From Chara braunii (taxonomy: Eukaryota > Streptophyta > Charophyceae > Charales > Characeae): a stretch of 59,127 bases of DNA. How positions within the stretch are numbered: the first letter of the stretch is position 1; every line of letters begins with the position of its first letter. Both the position numbers and the translations under genes were made by a program. This document shows positions 1 to 11,100 of the stretch, piece after piece. A model generated the notes under the pieces. The model was not told the DNA's origin and made no database searches. It saw only the letters and a program-made list of their open reading frames with translations. The stretch spans positions 2,284,597 through 2,343,723 of the forward strand of contig BFEA01000217.1 of assembly GCA_003427395.1 (NCBI GenBank), given 5' to 3'.

Positions 1-196
1 GGCCTTGTCCCATCTGAAAAGGTACAGCGGTGCGACCCGAACCATACCGAAAACTTAAAATCGGTCCTATGCCCGGAGGGGACCTATAATCCCGATTTCC
101 CCCCAAAAATGTGTTGCGGGCCGTTCACACCGATTAACCATAGTAGCATATGGTGTGCCCATTTGTCAGCGGCGTGGGAAGCCACGGGGCAAGGGA

Positions 197-227
<31 letters not shown>

Positions 228-238
228 ATTATTTTTTT
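1..238. other. Left edge: sequence related to 1549-1640
   Basis: The first 75 bases (ttgtcccatc.gaaaagg...) resemble 1552-1630, just upstream of the AspRS promoter. The rest is T-rich with a 22-base T run near 200. No gene seen. Confidence 0.4.
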
Positions 239-1094
239 TTAAACCACCAGTACCTTCCCCAGTGTTGGGAAAATACGAGATGCTAGCCAGTACCCGAAGT
301 TTTCGGGGGTCGGACAGAGGGTCGGCAATATCCCAAAAGTCATTTTTTTTTTTTTGCCCGTGCACGAAAGGGAAAGGAAAAAAAACGGGCCTTTGTACTG
401 CAATGATGTCGTGTAGGGATGTCTAGGATACCGTGCTCACAGTCTTGCATGCATCTTACAACAAAGACGGTCACGTTCTCAAACTTGTTGTTTTCTTTTT
501 TTCTTTTGTATTTGTTTGTTATGAGTACCCTGCCAACGAGGCAGGGCGGAATCCGTGATCTGCTGTAGTATTGTTTCCTCAGATGATTGCAACACTGATG
601 TACCCAGCCGTTTCAAGGCCAAATTCATGTTTTCGTTTTTTTTTTCTGGTTTTCATTTTCTGGACTCTGACAATCTGAATCCGTGATTTGCTCGAGCTGT
701 GTTCCCTCAGAGGATTGTAACCCTAATCACACTGGCACTTACGGGAATGTATCTTGCCATTTTCATGGTCGAATCCATGTTTCTGTCTTTTTTTTTTTTT
801 TTTTAGTTTCTGAAATCTGACAACCTGGCCACGGGGCTGAGATGCCCTCACTGAGGGCACACTCACACTTACACTTCCGATAATGTATACAGCTGCAATC
901 ACGCCCAGAGCTTCGTTTCATTTTTTTGTTTTGTGAGTTTTCACGGCCGCAACTTTTCTTCTTTTTTTTAAAAAAAATTTTCTTCCCATGAGAGTACCAT
1001 AAAGAAATGGAGTGGGACCTAGGCTCGGCAAAACTCGGAGCGCAGTGAAAATCAGCGTCGGCAAAAACAGGCTCGGAGGTACTGGTGGTTTAAA
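239..1094. mobile_element. Inverted-repeat transposon E1 (TTAAACCACCAGTAC family), non-autonomous
   Basis: The ends are TTAAACCACCAGTACC and its complement GGTACTGGTGGTTTAA. No transposase reading frame lies inside. The interior holds a 128-base tandem repeat (from 550) and T runs. Related copies sit at 1105, 23821, 24364, 25109 and 33032, so this is a local family of short DNA transposons; the superfamily is not assigned. Confidence 0.65.
550..900. repeat. 128-base tandem repeat inside E1
   Basis: Units start at 550 (aatccgtgatctgct) and 678 (aatccgtgatttgct); each contains a cctcaga.gattg core and a T run. A third, partial unit follows near 825. Confidence 0.55.
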
Positions 1095-1104
1095 GGCTAA
1101 TTCT

Positions 1105-1244
1105 TTAAACCACCAGTACTTGGCCCAGCTATCGGCCGCGGGAAAAAAATAGAGTAGAAATGTTTCTAGTTGGATGATTTCGGGCGCTCCTGTGGTGGCC
1201 CTTACGTTTCCTAAACACGACTTTAGGAAGTACTGGTGGTTTAA
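1105..1244. mobile_element. MITE E2, 140 bp, TTAAACCACCAGTACTTGGC ends
   Basis: Both ends carry the family inverted repeat, reading inward TTAAACCACCAGTACTT. Its left end through CAGCTATCGGCCG is the same as that of E3 at 23821. It lies only 10 bases from E1, so the two may be parts of one composite insertion. Confidence 0.7.
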
Positions 1245-1733
1245 GCCCAACCAATTCAACCTGTCAAATCTGGACGGCCTTTCAGGCCTTTTTTATTGTC
1301 ATTATAGTATTACGGGAACCCCCTAACAGCCACTTCCGTGCCCACCAGCAGGGGCGATACCGGCCAGGGGTCAGCCGGTAGCATCAGGACCGAGCTTCTT
1401 CGATGGGCCAGTCTCTGCTCAATGCCACTTGGGGGGAGGGCAAGGGATTTTGCGGTCACCGCAAATGCCCTATTCGTTTTTCGCATTTTCTTCACCTGGA
1501 TGGCGCCATGTGACCAGCCAAGTCCCAAATCCCCATTTCTCCAGACGGCCGCGACCTTGTCCCATCCGAAAAGGTACAGACTCTACAGAGTGTGACGTGA
1601 GCCATGCCCAAAACCTCAAATCGGCCCTTCCCTTGGGTTGCAGTGTGAGTATGCCTTCAGAGCAGCAGGATTGCCATAGGCAGCTTGTTTCTGGCAAATC
1701 TCTGGGCGGACCTCGCTTGCTTTGCCCGGTGCC

Positions 1734-1739
1734 TATATA
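1734..1739 (+). promoter_or_regulatory. Candidate TATA box of the AspRS gene
   Basis: TATATA lies about 150 bases upstream of the ATG at 1888. A start near 1765 would give a 5' leader of about 120 bases. Position and sequence are suitable; there is no transcript evidence. Confidence 0.4.
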
Positions 1740-1887
1740 GCTTAGGACGGGGCGGCAATTTTGGTAATTTCGCGGGGAGCTGTAAGCCGACGTTTCCCGT
1801 CTTCGCCATCTCCGGCGGAGCAGTCTGTGGCAAGAGGTAGCGGGCGTCGGAAAGGTAGTCAAGGGTAAGCTTCGCTAGGTTTTGGCC

Positions 1888-2415
1888 ATGGAGTCAGCTT
1901 CTAACGATGTGGACGGTGTACCGGCGACGGAGATGAGCGCGGGAAAGGAGGCTCCGTCATCTGAACCGACGACAGGGGCCAAAAAAGGCGGCGGGAAAGC
2001 TGATCGGAATGCCCTGAAAGCTGAAAGACTGGCCGCGAGAATGGCGGCCGCATCGTTGAACTCGAAGGTAGTTGATGATCCGCTGGCATGCAATTACGGC
2101 GACGTGCCGATGAAGGAACTGCAATCGAAGGAGATATCGGGGAAGGTTTGGACCAAGGTTGGGGATCTGGAGAAGAGCTTGGATGGGAAGGTGGTCCTGG
2201 TCAGAGGGCGGGTCCACAGCGTCAGAGGAAAGGGCAATCTTGGGTTCCTAGTGATTCGGGAGGCGGGTTGTACAGTGCAGGCGGTTTTGACTGTCGGCGA
2301 GCACGTGAGCAAAGGAATGGTCAAGTATGCGTCTCAGCTAAGCAAGGAGTCCATCGTCGACGTCGAGGGTGTAGTCACAGTGCCGAACAAGCCCATTGAA
2401 TCCACGTCCCAGCAG
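1888..2415 (+). CDS. AspRS: AspRS exon 1: N-terminal extension and OB-fold
   Basis: This exon codes for 176 residues and ends in phase 0 at cag|gtatgt. The first 60 residues are low complexity and basic, as in the RNA-binding extensions of eukaryotic Asp[22 protein letters not shown] (residues 100-119) is the first part of the tRNA anticodon-binding OB-fold. The exon stops at STSQQ, where relatives continue with the last OB-fold strand and the hinge. Confidence 0.93.
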
Positions 2416-2747
2416 GTATGTGTAGTAAGTCCTGCTTTTTTCCAGGTGCGAGATCTCTGCCCGTGGGCATCTCGTTCAATTGATCGTGCCACGGAACTGA
2501 CGGGGGAGGGAGTTGACTTTGTCTCCTGCTCGTTCCACGATGGGATGTGCTTTGTGTACCCGCTTGCTTGTACGAGTGAGTGGCGGCTTGAGGAGATGCA
2601 TGAAATGTAATTAATAGACTGATCTACGTAAACAGATGGGCAAAGTGATTGGTAGACAGGGAGATTGGTAGTGTGTGCGTGTGTTGCCGCGTGAGAGAGT
2701 ACGTGCGTGTGTGTGTGAGATGTGTGTGTGTGTGTGTGTGTGTGTGT

Positions 2748-2811
<64 letters not shown>

Positions 2812-3042
2812 CGGACTTCGGAGAGGTAGTTGATTTTGTCTCCTGCTCGTTCCACGATGGGATGTGCTTTTTGTACCCGCTTGCTTCTATGAGTGAGTGG
2901 CGGCGTCAGGGAGATGCATGAAATGTAGGTAATAGACTGATCTACGTAAACCGATGGGTCAAGTGATTGGTAGACAGGTAGATTGTGCGTGTGTTCGTGT
3001 GTTCGTGTGTTCGTGTGTTCGTGTGTGTGTGTTCGTGTGTGC

Positions 3043-3129
<87 letters not shown>

Positions 3130-3130
3130 N

Positions 3131-3214
<84 letters not shown>

Positions 3215-6200
3215 GACTTAGGAGAGTGGATGAATAGATTGATATGATTGTCCCAAATGAGGTCGATGAGAAAGGCAGGGAAGGTAGGAGAGATGGAGAG
3301 ATGGATCGGGCGAATTGAGAGATGAGATATATGGAAGTCAAATGAAGATACTTGTTGGCCGATGATCGAGTGGCTGATAGAGTGCTGTACTAATAGGTAA
3401 GCAGATAGGTACGGTAGACAAATAGCTGGGAAGATTGTGGGATGGATGGATAGATGGATGGGAGGGTGTGCAGCGGGGCCATCGAGCTGGGGGAAAAGAG
3501 GAGCGAGGGCAGTCTGGATATCCGCACAGCACAGGATCTGGTCGGAGATAACGGTTGGTGTTGGAATTTTATCGAGGAATGATTCACAGTACCTGGCCTA
3601 GTTGCGGTTCTTTTCCTTCTCTCAAACGTCGTTTCTTCTCTCCCTCTACTTTATGCTTCTCTGGTCTTCTGTCTCTCTTTCATCCTGGTTATCCGATTGT
3701 TCACCTAGGTCATCTTTTTTCTTCTTTGTTTTTCTTTGGGTAATCCTTTTTCTCTCTGGCCATCTTCCAAATCTTTCTCTCGCTCCGTCTTGGTCTTCCT
3801 GTTGAGTGATAACCGGCTAGAACGGTGCTTCCTCTTGAGAGTGACGTGTTCGTCGTCTGCTGTATCGTTCCCGCGGCTGCCATGTGTAGAAGTCATTCCT
3901 TCGTGGTTTTCGCTGTGACGCTGAAGTCTATACCGATCTCTTACATGTGATCGCCTGTACAATTACTACAGTAGTTTTTTTACCTGGTGTGGCAAATTAC
4001 GCTACACTTGGGGCATACTCACACAACGACCTTTTGGATAAAGCTCTGGAGCCGATTGCTGCCAGATTCATCCACGTCTGGCCGCAATTGCAGTCAGATG
4101 CATTCTCGAGCGTGCTAGTGTGTGAAATGCCTTTACGTACGTGCACCTCTCCTTTATCCAATAACTTCATCCGTATGTCTTCTTTTTTTTAGGCTTTTTT
4201 TCCCCTTCTTTCCTTTGATATCCGGGGAAAAAAAGCCAAGAAATCTCTCTTTTGAACCTTCTTTTTTGGATTCGTACGATGAGAGTTATGTGCCTACTTG
4301 TAGGTAGCGTTCCACGTCAAATCTATCGGTAGGCTTGAGCTCGGACGATCACGATTCCCGTTTGTTTTTTTTCGCTCGTCCTTATATATAACTTCGATAT
4401 TTTCAAAATCGCCTATCCGCTTACCACAGGTATTCCCCCCCCGGGTCCCTTTTTGACCTTTCCTCGGTACTTTGCTTGCCTTCCTGGCCAGGTTCTTCTC
4501 TCGCTGGCCTGTTTTCTTCGTCTTCTGTCTTCTTTTTCGTTTCCTCCTTGCCTTTGGAATCCACCTCTTCGTGACTCAGGTCGCCGCCCTTCGTTCCCCG
4601 GGTCGGCGATGCTCTTTTTTTTTTTTTTTCTGTTTTTGTTTTTTTGTTTGTTTTTGAATCGGCGATGGTCTTGATCTCAGTCCCGTTCGTTACATCCAAC
4701 GGACCCTCATCCGGTCTTCGGCTTTATGTTTTAGTATCTATTCTCGCCTGTTGCGGCGGTGTGCACACTTCATTTGTCCATCGGCATCAGCCCTACCTCC
4801 ACGTGGATTTTTGCTCTTCCTCTCCCTCTCCCTCTCTCTCTCTCTCTTTTGAATCTCTCTACCTCGTACCTGTCCTCCCTCTGGTAAACTTTTTGATCAC
4901 CACGCGCAAGTGATCTGCCTCTGGCTGTTTGGCTGTCATTCAGCGGCGGATCGTTGTCATAGTATTGTTTAGCTGGCACAGGCGCTGCCGGCTTACCACG
5001 TGTTTGGCTGTCATTCAGCGGCGGATCGCTGTCATAGTTTTGTTTAACTGGCGCAGGCGCTGCCGGCTTGCCACGTGGCCGTTAAGCTGCCTGTTTGTCA
5101 GGCAGTGCGCAGCCCTTAACAGCTGGCGGGTCTTCCAACTTACGCCGCATGACGAACTCAACTCTTCCTGCGGCGAAGTCCAACCAGCAAAGAGGATTGG
5201 ATTTAACGACCTAATCGGAACGTGTTTGTGGAGAGGTGCAGAAAGTCGCGATTGATTCTGCTTTTCTGCATCTCTGCAGAAAACACATCCAGATTCAGCC
5301 GCTTAATCGAGTCACTCTTTGTGAGTGAGACCAGCCCCCGCGCTTGCACACCTTGCGATTCTCCGCTGAGAGATCGGCTTGCTCGTATTACTTTTGCTTG
5401 TCTGCCATAGCCGGGAAATTGATGAGGCGGCGGCGCCGACAACGAAGTGACGAAATGACAAGTGTAAAAGCAGCCAGATTCATCCAGGAAAGGCCTACTG
5501 GTAGTGTGAGGATGACCTTACTGTTGCCAATCTGCCTAAGCATCTACAAAAGTGGGCGCTTTTCCCCTTCTGGAGGGAGGAGAGAGGCCTTACGGGCGGG
5601 CGATCTGCGGGTGCTTAGTAGAAAAGGGTATTCATATGCATGCCTAATTCTTTGTGTAGGTAATTACGGACCTAACCTCCCGCCGACGGACGGCCGCCTG
5701 TTGTATATGCCGGTAATCGAAAATTCGGGCGTGGCGGCAGTGGCACGGGTATAGATCTTATGGGGTCTTGGGGCCCCGCTACCTTCTTCCCCCGAATACA
5801 ACGTACGGTCATTATAGCTGTATTTAGACCGAAAGATACGCCAAATTCAGCTATAATGACCGTACGTTGTACTCGGGGGAACAAGGTAGGACAACAGGCC
5901 ATATGAGAGGTCCATCCACTAATTAGAGGGGTCATCAGTTTTAGTTTTAACCTGTTGCTCCGGGCATTGTAGCAGCTGTGGAATCTCCTCGGTGTTTTTT
6001 GCCCCTGATTCACCCCAATTTCGTTGGTTGGATTCTCAAAGATCTTCTTCCTGTCTCCTCTGATTGACTGAAGGCCATGGGTGATACTCCTGCTTTGCCT
6101 GTAATGGCGGCAATTGTGCAACCCATTTAGGACCGCGTTAAGCAGTCCTGTCACCCAGAGAGTTGGGCGATGGGTGATTGCCCGTTGGTTGGTTCATCAG

Positions 6201-6447
6201 ACATTTCTGATTGATGACGAGGACTGTGATGGCACTTTGTCCATCTTCCCGCTGTTTCTCGACGTTTTATGTCCAACCGAGTTGGTGAGTAGGAGCACGC
6301 CATTCTGCCACTGCTGCACTCACTGCTCATGTGGTAAATATCACTGTCGTACCAACTGACCTAGCTCAGTTGGTACACCCGTGCCTGAACTGTTGAAAGA
6401 CACACCCGAGTTCAAGCTCCGCTCGAAGCAGATGAGGGAAACACTAC

Positions 6448-6479
<32 letters not shown>

Positions 6480-8115
6480 CACCGTCGTTTCATTCACGGT
6501 TCTCTGGCTGGTTGGGTATATATGTGCTTGGTACACCGAAAACTTGCTGCTTGCTGGGTTGGACGTCGATATATGTAGCTACCAGTGGCGACAGCGGGTT
6601 TGTACAGAAGAATGATGCTATAAGGAACTTGGAAAACGGGATCGGGATGATGGCACTCCAAAAGATCAGAAAAGGGGATCGGGATGATGTGCCTGAGGGT
6701 GCGTTGTGTTCGGGGGAACCTCACATGGACAACATGTAAATTCTATTTTGGTTCCCGTCGTGCCCCGAATACAGCGCATACTCATCGTGACTGTATGGGA
6801 CCGGAAGGATCATAGCTGGTATACATTCATCATAATGAGGGTGCGTTGTGTTCGGGGGAAGGCGACAGGTAGGTCAGTTTAGGTTTGGTACACTGGAAAC
6901 CCGCTGGGTTGAGCGTCGATGCAAGAGATCCTGCAAGAGACGACGGGTTCATTGTTTTGCATGCTGGAGTGCGGTAAGGAACTTAAGTAGAGAGATCCTG
7001 CAAGAGACGACGGGTTCATTGTTTTGGATGTTGGAGTGCGATTGAAAAAAAACAACATTTTTTAACTCTGGTGCATCAAAACTATTGGTATCATGGAGTT
7101 GACTTGAAGGAGCTAATCAGTAAAAAACTCTCACCTGAACGGATCACACATGAGCCTGAATGCGTGGGGGTTGATGGCATCCCTGCCCTACTCGGACAAC
7201 AAACACACTGTCTTAGTAGTTGTAGTTATATATAATGTGCAACGATATCAAGAGAACAGACTTGAATAGCGCAGCAAAGCCAACGAACGGATAGGAAACG
7301 ATTCTCTGGCTATGGCTATTGACCTTTCCTCGGCCGAGGAAAAAGCAACGCCCTGACTATGCTCTTGTGCGCCAAGGTCGGAATGTAGGCTCTGTCCTTT
7401 GATGTCTATCTTCTTCGAAGTTCAAACACCTTTGGTCTTGCAAGGCGAAAATGAGCTTTATATATTCATGTTCATATCAACGAGGAACCGGGGGGATAAA
7501 CAGAGTAGTAGTCGGTGTGCTAAGACTCCTGTTTAATATCGCAAGTAGGAAGATGATTATGATGATAGGAAGAGGCTGCGTTGACCGCCTTGTTCATGTT
7601 GTTGATTCGGTGATTATGATGCCTGATGATTCGGTTCCGCAATCGCCGAATCAACAACATGAACAAGGCGGTTCCTGCGTTTAACAAGGCGGTTCCGCGA
7701 GGACTTGCCTACCCATTAGGCGGTGTGACAATGCCCGACTTCTTTTTTAATGGTAATAATAAAACGTAGTGGAGAGTTGAGTGCTTTTGTTCATGTTGTT
7801 GATTCGGTAATTGGCTGCGTGTGGATTGGTTGCAGGTGGAGCTGCAGGTCAGGAAAGTGTATTGTGTCAGCAAGGCGGTTCCTGCCCTGCCATTGAATAT
7901 CGAGGATGCTGCACGGAGCGAGGCTTCTTTCGAACAGGTTGCAAAACATAATTTCCTGAAAAGGGAAAAGAGCTCTTGAACCATCAAGGAAACTTCCTTA
8001 CACGCGTTCTAATCCTTGATGTGTCGTCGGGATCTTTGCTTTGCTTTGCTTTGCTCTGTGGCAATCGTCATGTTATTGAGATTTGAATCAAATGAATAAT
8101 TGGCATGGATGTGGT

Positions 8116-8148
<33 letters not shown>

Positions 8149-11100
8149 TAGCTTATGTTTTTAGATAGTAATGCCGCTATGACCATGATGCATTATGCTG
8201 GTGCTATGCGACCGTCTCCACTGTTCTCGTAATCTTCTTGTCGTCGATGAAACAATGATGATGATTGGCATGGGCGTTGGTGTGGTAGCATCAGATATAT
8301 GTAGAGATGCCGCCGAGACTGTTGAGTGTGCTGCTGGCCTCTTTCTATTGATCCCCTGTGACTTTTATCATAACCTTCTAAATGGCTTCAAGTCGAATAA
8401 GCAAGAAAATGATGGATCATGCACAGAAGCTATATATAGAGATGCCACTGCGACTGTGGAGTATGCTGCTGGCATCGTCCCACCGCCTTCACCTGAATAT
8501 AACGCCCGGTCATCAGAGCTGTATCTGGGTCAAGTCTAGATACAGCTATAATGACCAGGCGCCCTATTCTGGTGAAGGAGGTAGTGATGCTGCTGTGACC
8601 GTNTGGGTCAAGTCTAGATACAGCTATAATGACCAGGCGCCCTATTCTGGTGAAGGAGGTAGTGATGCTGCTGTGACCGTAATTATAGCCTACTTGGCTG
8701 CAAGTATTATAGGCAATAAAAGGATGGATCCTGCAGACGTTATGCGGTCGTTTTTCCACCTCCCTTTGTGACTTGCCTCCATTTTGCTCACTCGTGCGTA
8801 ACCTTCGCTTGTTTCTAGCCTCTTGTATGTCCCTTGATACTGCAAGGGACGAAGAGTCGTTTGTGAACGCTTTCTAGACTCTTGTATGTTTTTTATTACT
8901 GCAAGGGGCAAAGAATGGACTCTGGACTATTGCTATGTACGCTCCATGTTCTGTAGTTTGTTTGGCGGTTTGCTGAATGAGTACGATCCACTCCGACTTT
9001 GGCGTGCGAATCCGCGTTCAGAAGATACGAAAAGGGTTTACAAAAACAGGTACTGGGGCCTATTACAGACCTGCTACTACCGGTAGACAGACATGTCACT
9101 GGTGACAGTGACCGATTTCCTTCGATGATCTAGATATAGGGCCTCTCGCCGAAGGAGCGAGTTGTGGCTTTTGTGTTTGGTCAAGGCACTGAAGGAGCAA
9201 GATGTGGCATTTGTATTCGTGTTTGCCGTCTCGCTCGTGCATTTGTATCTGCAGGAGGGTGCACAGTTTTCCCGAGTGAACCAAGATGTGCGGCTGAACA
9301 ACCGAGTGCTGGATCTAAGGACGCCGGCGAATCAGGCAACCTTCCGTCTGCAGTCTGCTGTTGGTCAGGTACAAGAATTCGGAAGACAGAAGCCCCCTCC
9401 CTGTTTTCTGTTCAGCCTCTGGATGAGTCGGTGAAACTGAGTTTGTCATAGCCCCCTGCTTCTTGTCGTTTTTCTCTCTTTCTGTTTACGGTGCAATGGG
9501 CACTTCTCTATGACTCTTTATGTATATGTACGTGTATGTATAAGAGGATACAGANGCCCCTTGTTTCTTGTCGTTTTTCTCTCTTTCTGTTTACGGTGCA
9601 ATGGGCACTTCTCTATGACTCTTTATGTATATGTACGTGTATGTATAAGACGATATAGAATTTGACTACATACCTGGTGCCCATGTGTGCAGTTGTTCCG
9701 AGAGTTTTTGGTGGAGAGAGAATTTGTGGAGATCCACACGCCGAAGATGATTGCTGGAGCCAGCGAGGGTGGTGCTTCTGTTTTTACTCTTGACTACATG
9801 GGTCAACGTGCTTGTCTCGCGCAATCGCCGCAGCTGTACAAGCAGATGGCGATCTGTGCTGACATGGGCCGAGTGTTTGAGATTGGTCCAGTTTTCCGCG
9901 CAGAGAAATCCAACACTCATAGGCACCTGTGCGAGTTCACGGGCCTCGATCTGGAAATGGAGATCAAGGAACACTACTTCGAGGTGAGCGTGGTCTTACC
10001 AGGCCCGGCTTCCACAAATCCCATCTCACCCCTTCCCAGTGCTATGCTCTCGATCTGGAAATGGAGATCAAAAACACTACTTTGAGGTGAGCGTGGTCTT
10101 ACCAGGCTCAGCTTCCACAAATCCCATCTCACCCCTTCCCAATGCTATGCTCTCTCAACTTCTCTGTCTGCCCGATTGCGCGTGCATGATGTGGTGCATT
10201 CTTCGTTTATTTATACCTTTGTACGTTTTGATGTTTGACCTGCGGACTCCAAATGCTTCTTCCTTTGACTCCCTGTCTGACCTGTCAAAGCAAATCTCAC
10301 CCTGTTACTTTCTTTTCCCCACCACACTTGCTTGTATTGTATGGGGTATGCGTCCTTTTCGTTGTCCATTGTGATTTCCCTCTTTTCTTTCGCTGCAGAT
10401 CTCCCTTTGGTTCCATTCCTCGTGGGCGGTCGCATGAAATGTCCCTTCTTATTATTGATCGCGTCCATGTTTCCCTGTGCATGACTTTCTCTGGCACTCT
10501 CTCTCAATTGCTACGTAACGTTATGCTCTAGGTGTTGCCTTCCCTTCTTCAAAGGCAGGGAACTCAGACTGTGTTGTTGGCGACATGGCAGGTGCTGGAG
10601 TTGCTGGATGGGATGTTCCTCCATATCTTCAACGCATTGAATACAAAGTATAAGAAGGAGCTGGATGCAGTGAACCAACAGTTCCCATTTGAACCACTGC
10701 AGGTGAGGATTGATATTGTCTTTCATTTAATGGACTCTGCTTGACCGGTCAATTGTCATGGCATCTCAATGGATGATGCCTGCGCAACGTCACTACGACC
10801 ACCCGACGAGGTGTGGCGTCATGCTTTTGTGACCTGCAGTGTTTCTTTTGCCTGGTACATTCTCTTATCTTACAGTCGAGTGAGGGAGGCCTTTGCACAG
10901 GGGTGTGGTTTAACATGGGTGTTGTATGGCCCAATCCACTGTCACAAGACACGGAACTGGAATGGGCTTAGGCAGTATCTGCAACCGCTCCCCCGCCCCA
11001 CAACTCCAACCCCACCCTCTCCTGCTTCTCTCTCTTGCTCTGTTGACTGAATTGCCGTACAGTGCAAAGGTGGCGTACAGTGCAAAGGTGGTGTGTCATG

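Noticed and set aside
2416-2460. [11 protein letters not shown] (just after exon 1) as the missing AspRS segment
   Set aside because: It resembles QVRKLYC only superficially, is followed by no family pattern, and lies within a block that is duplicated at 2823.
2334-3341. 335-codon minus-strand frame rich in SLSLSL
   Set aside because: Translation of a GA/CT microsatellite containing an N.
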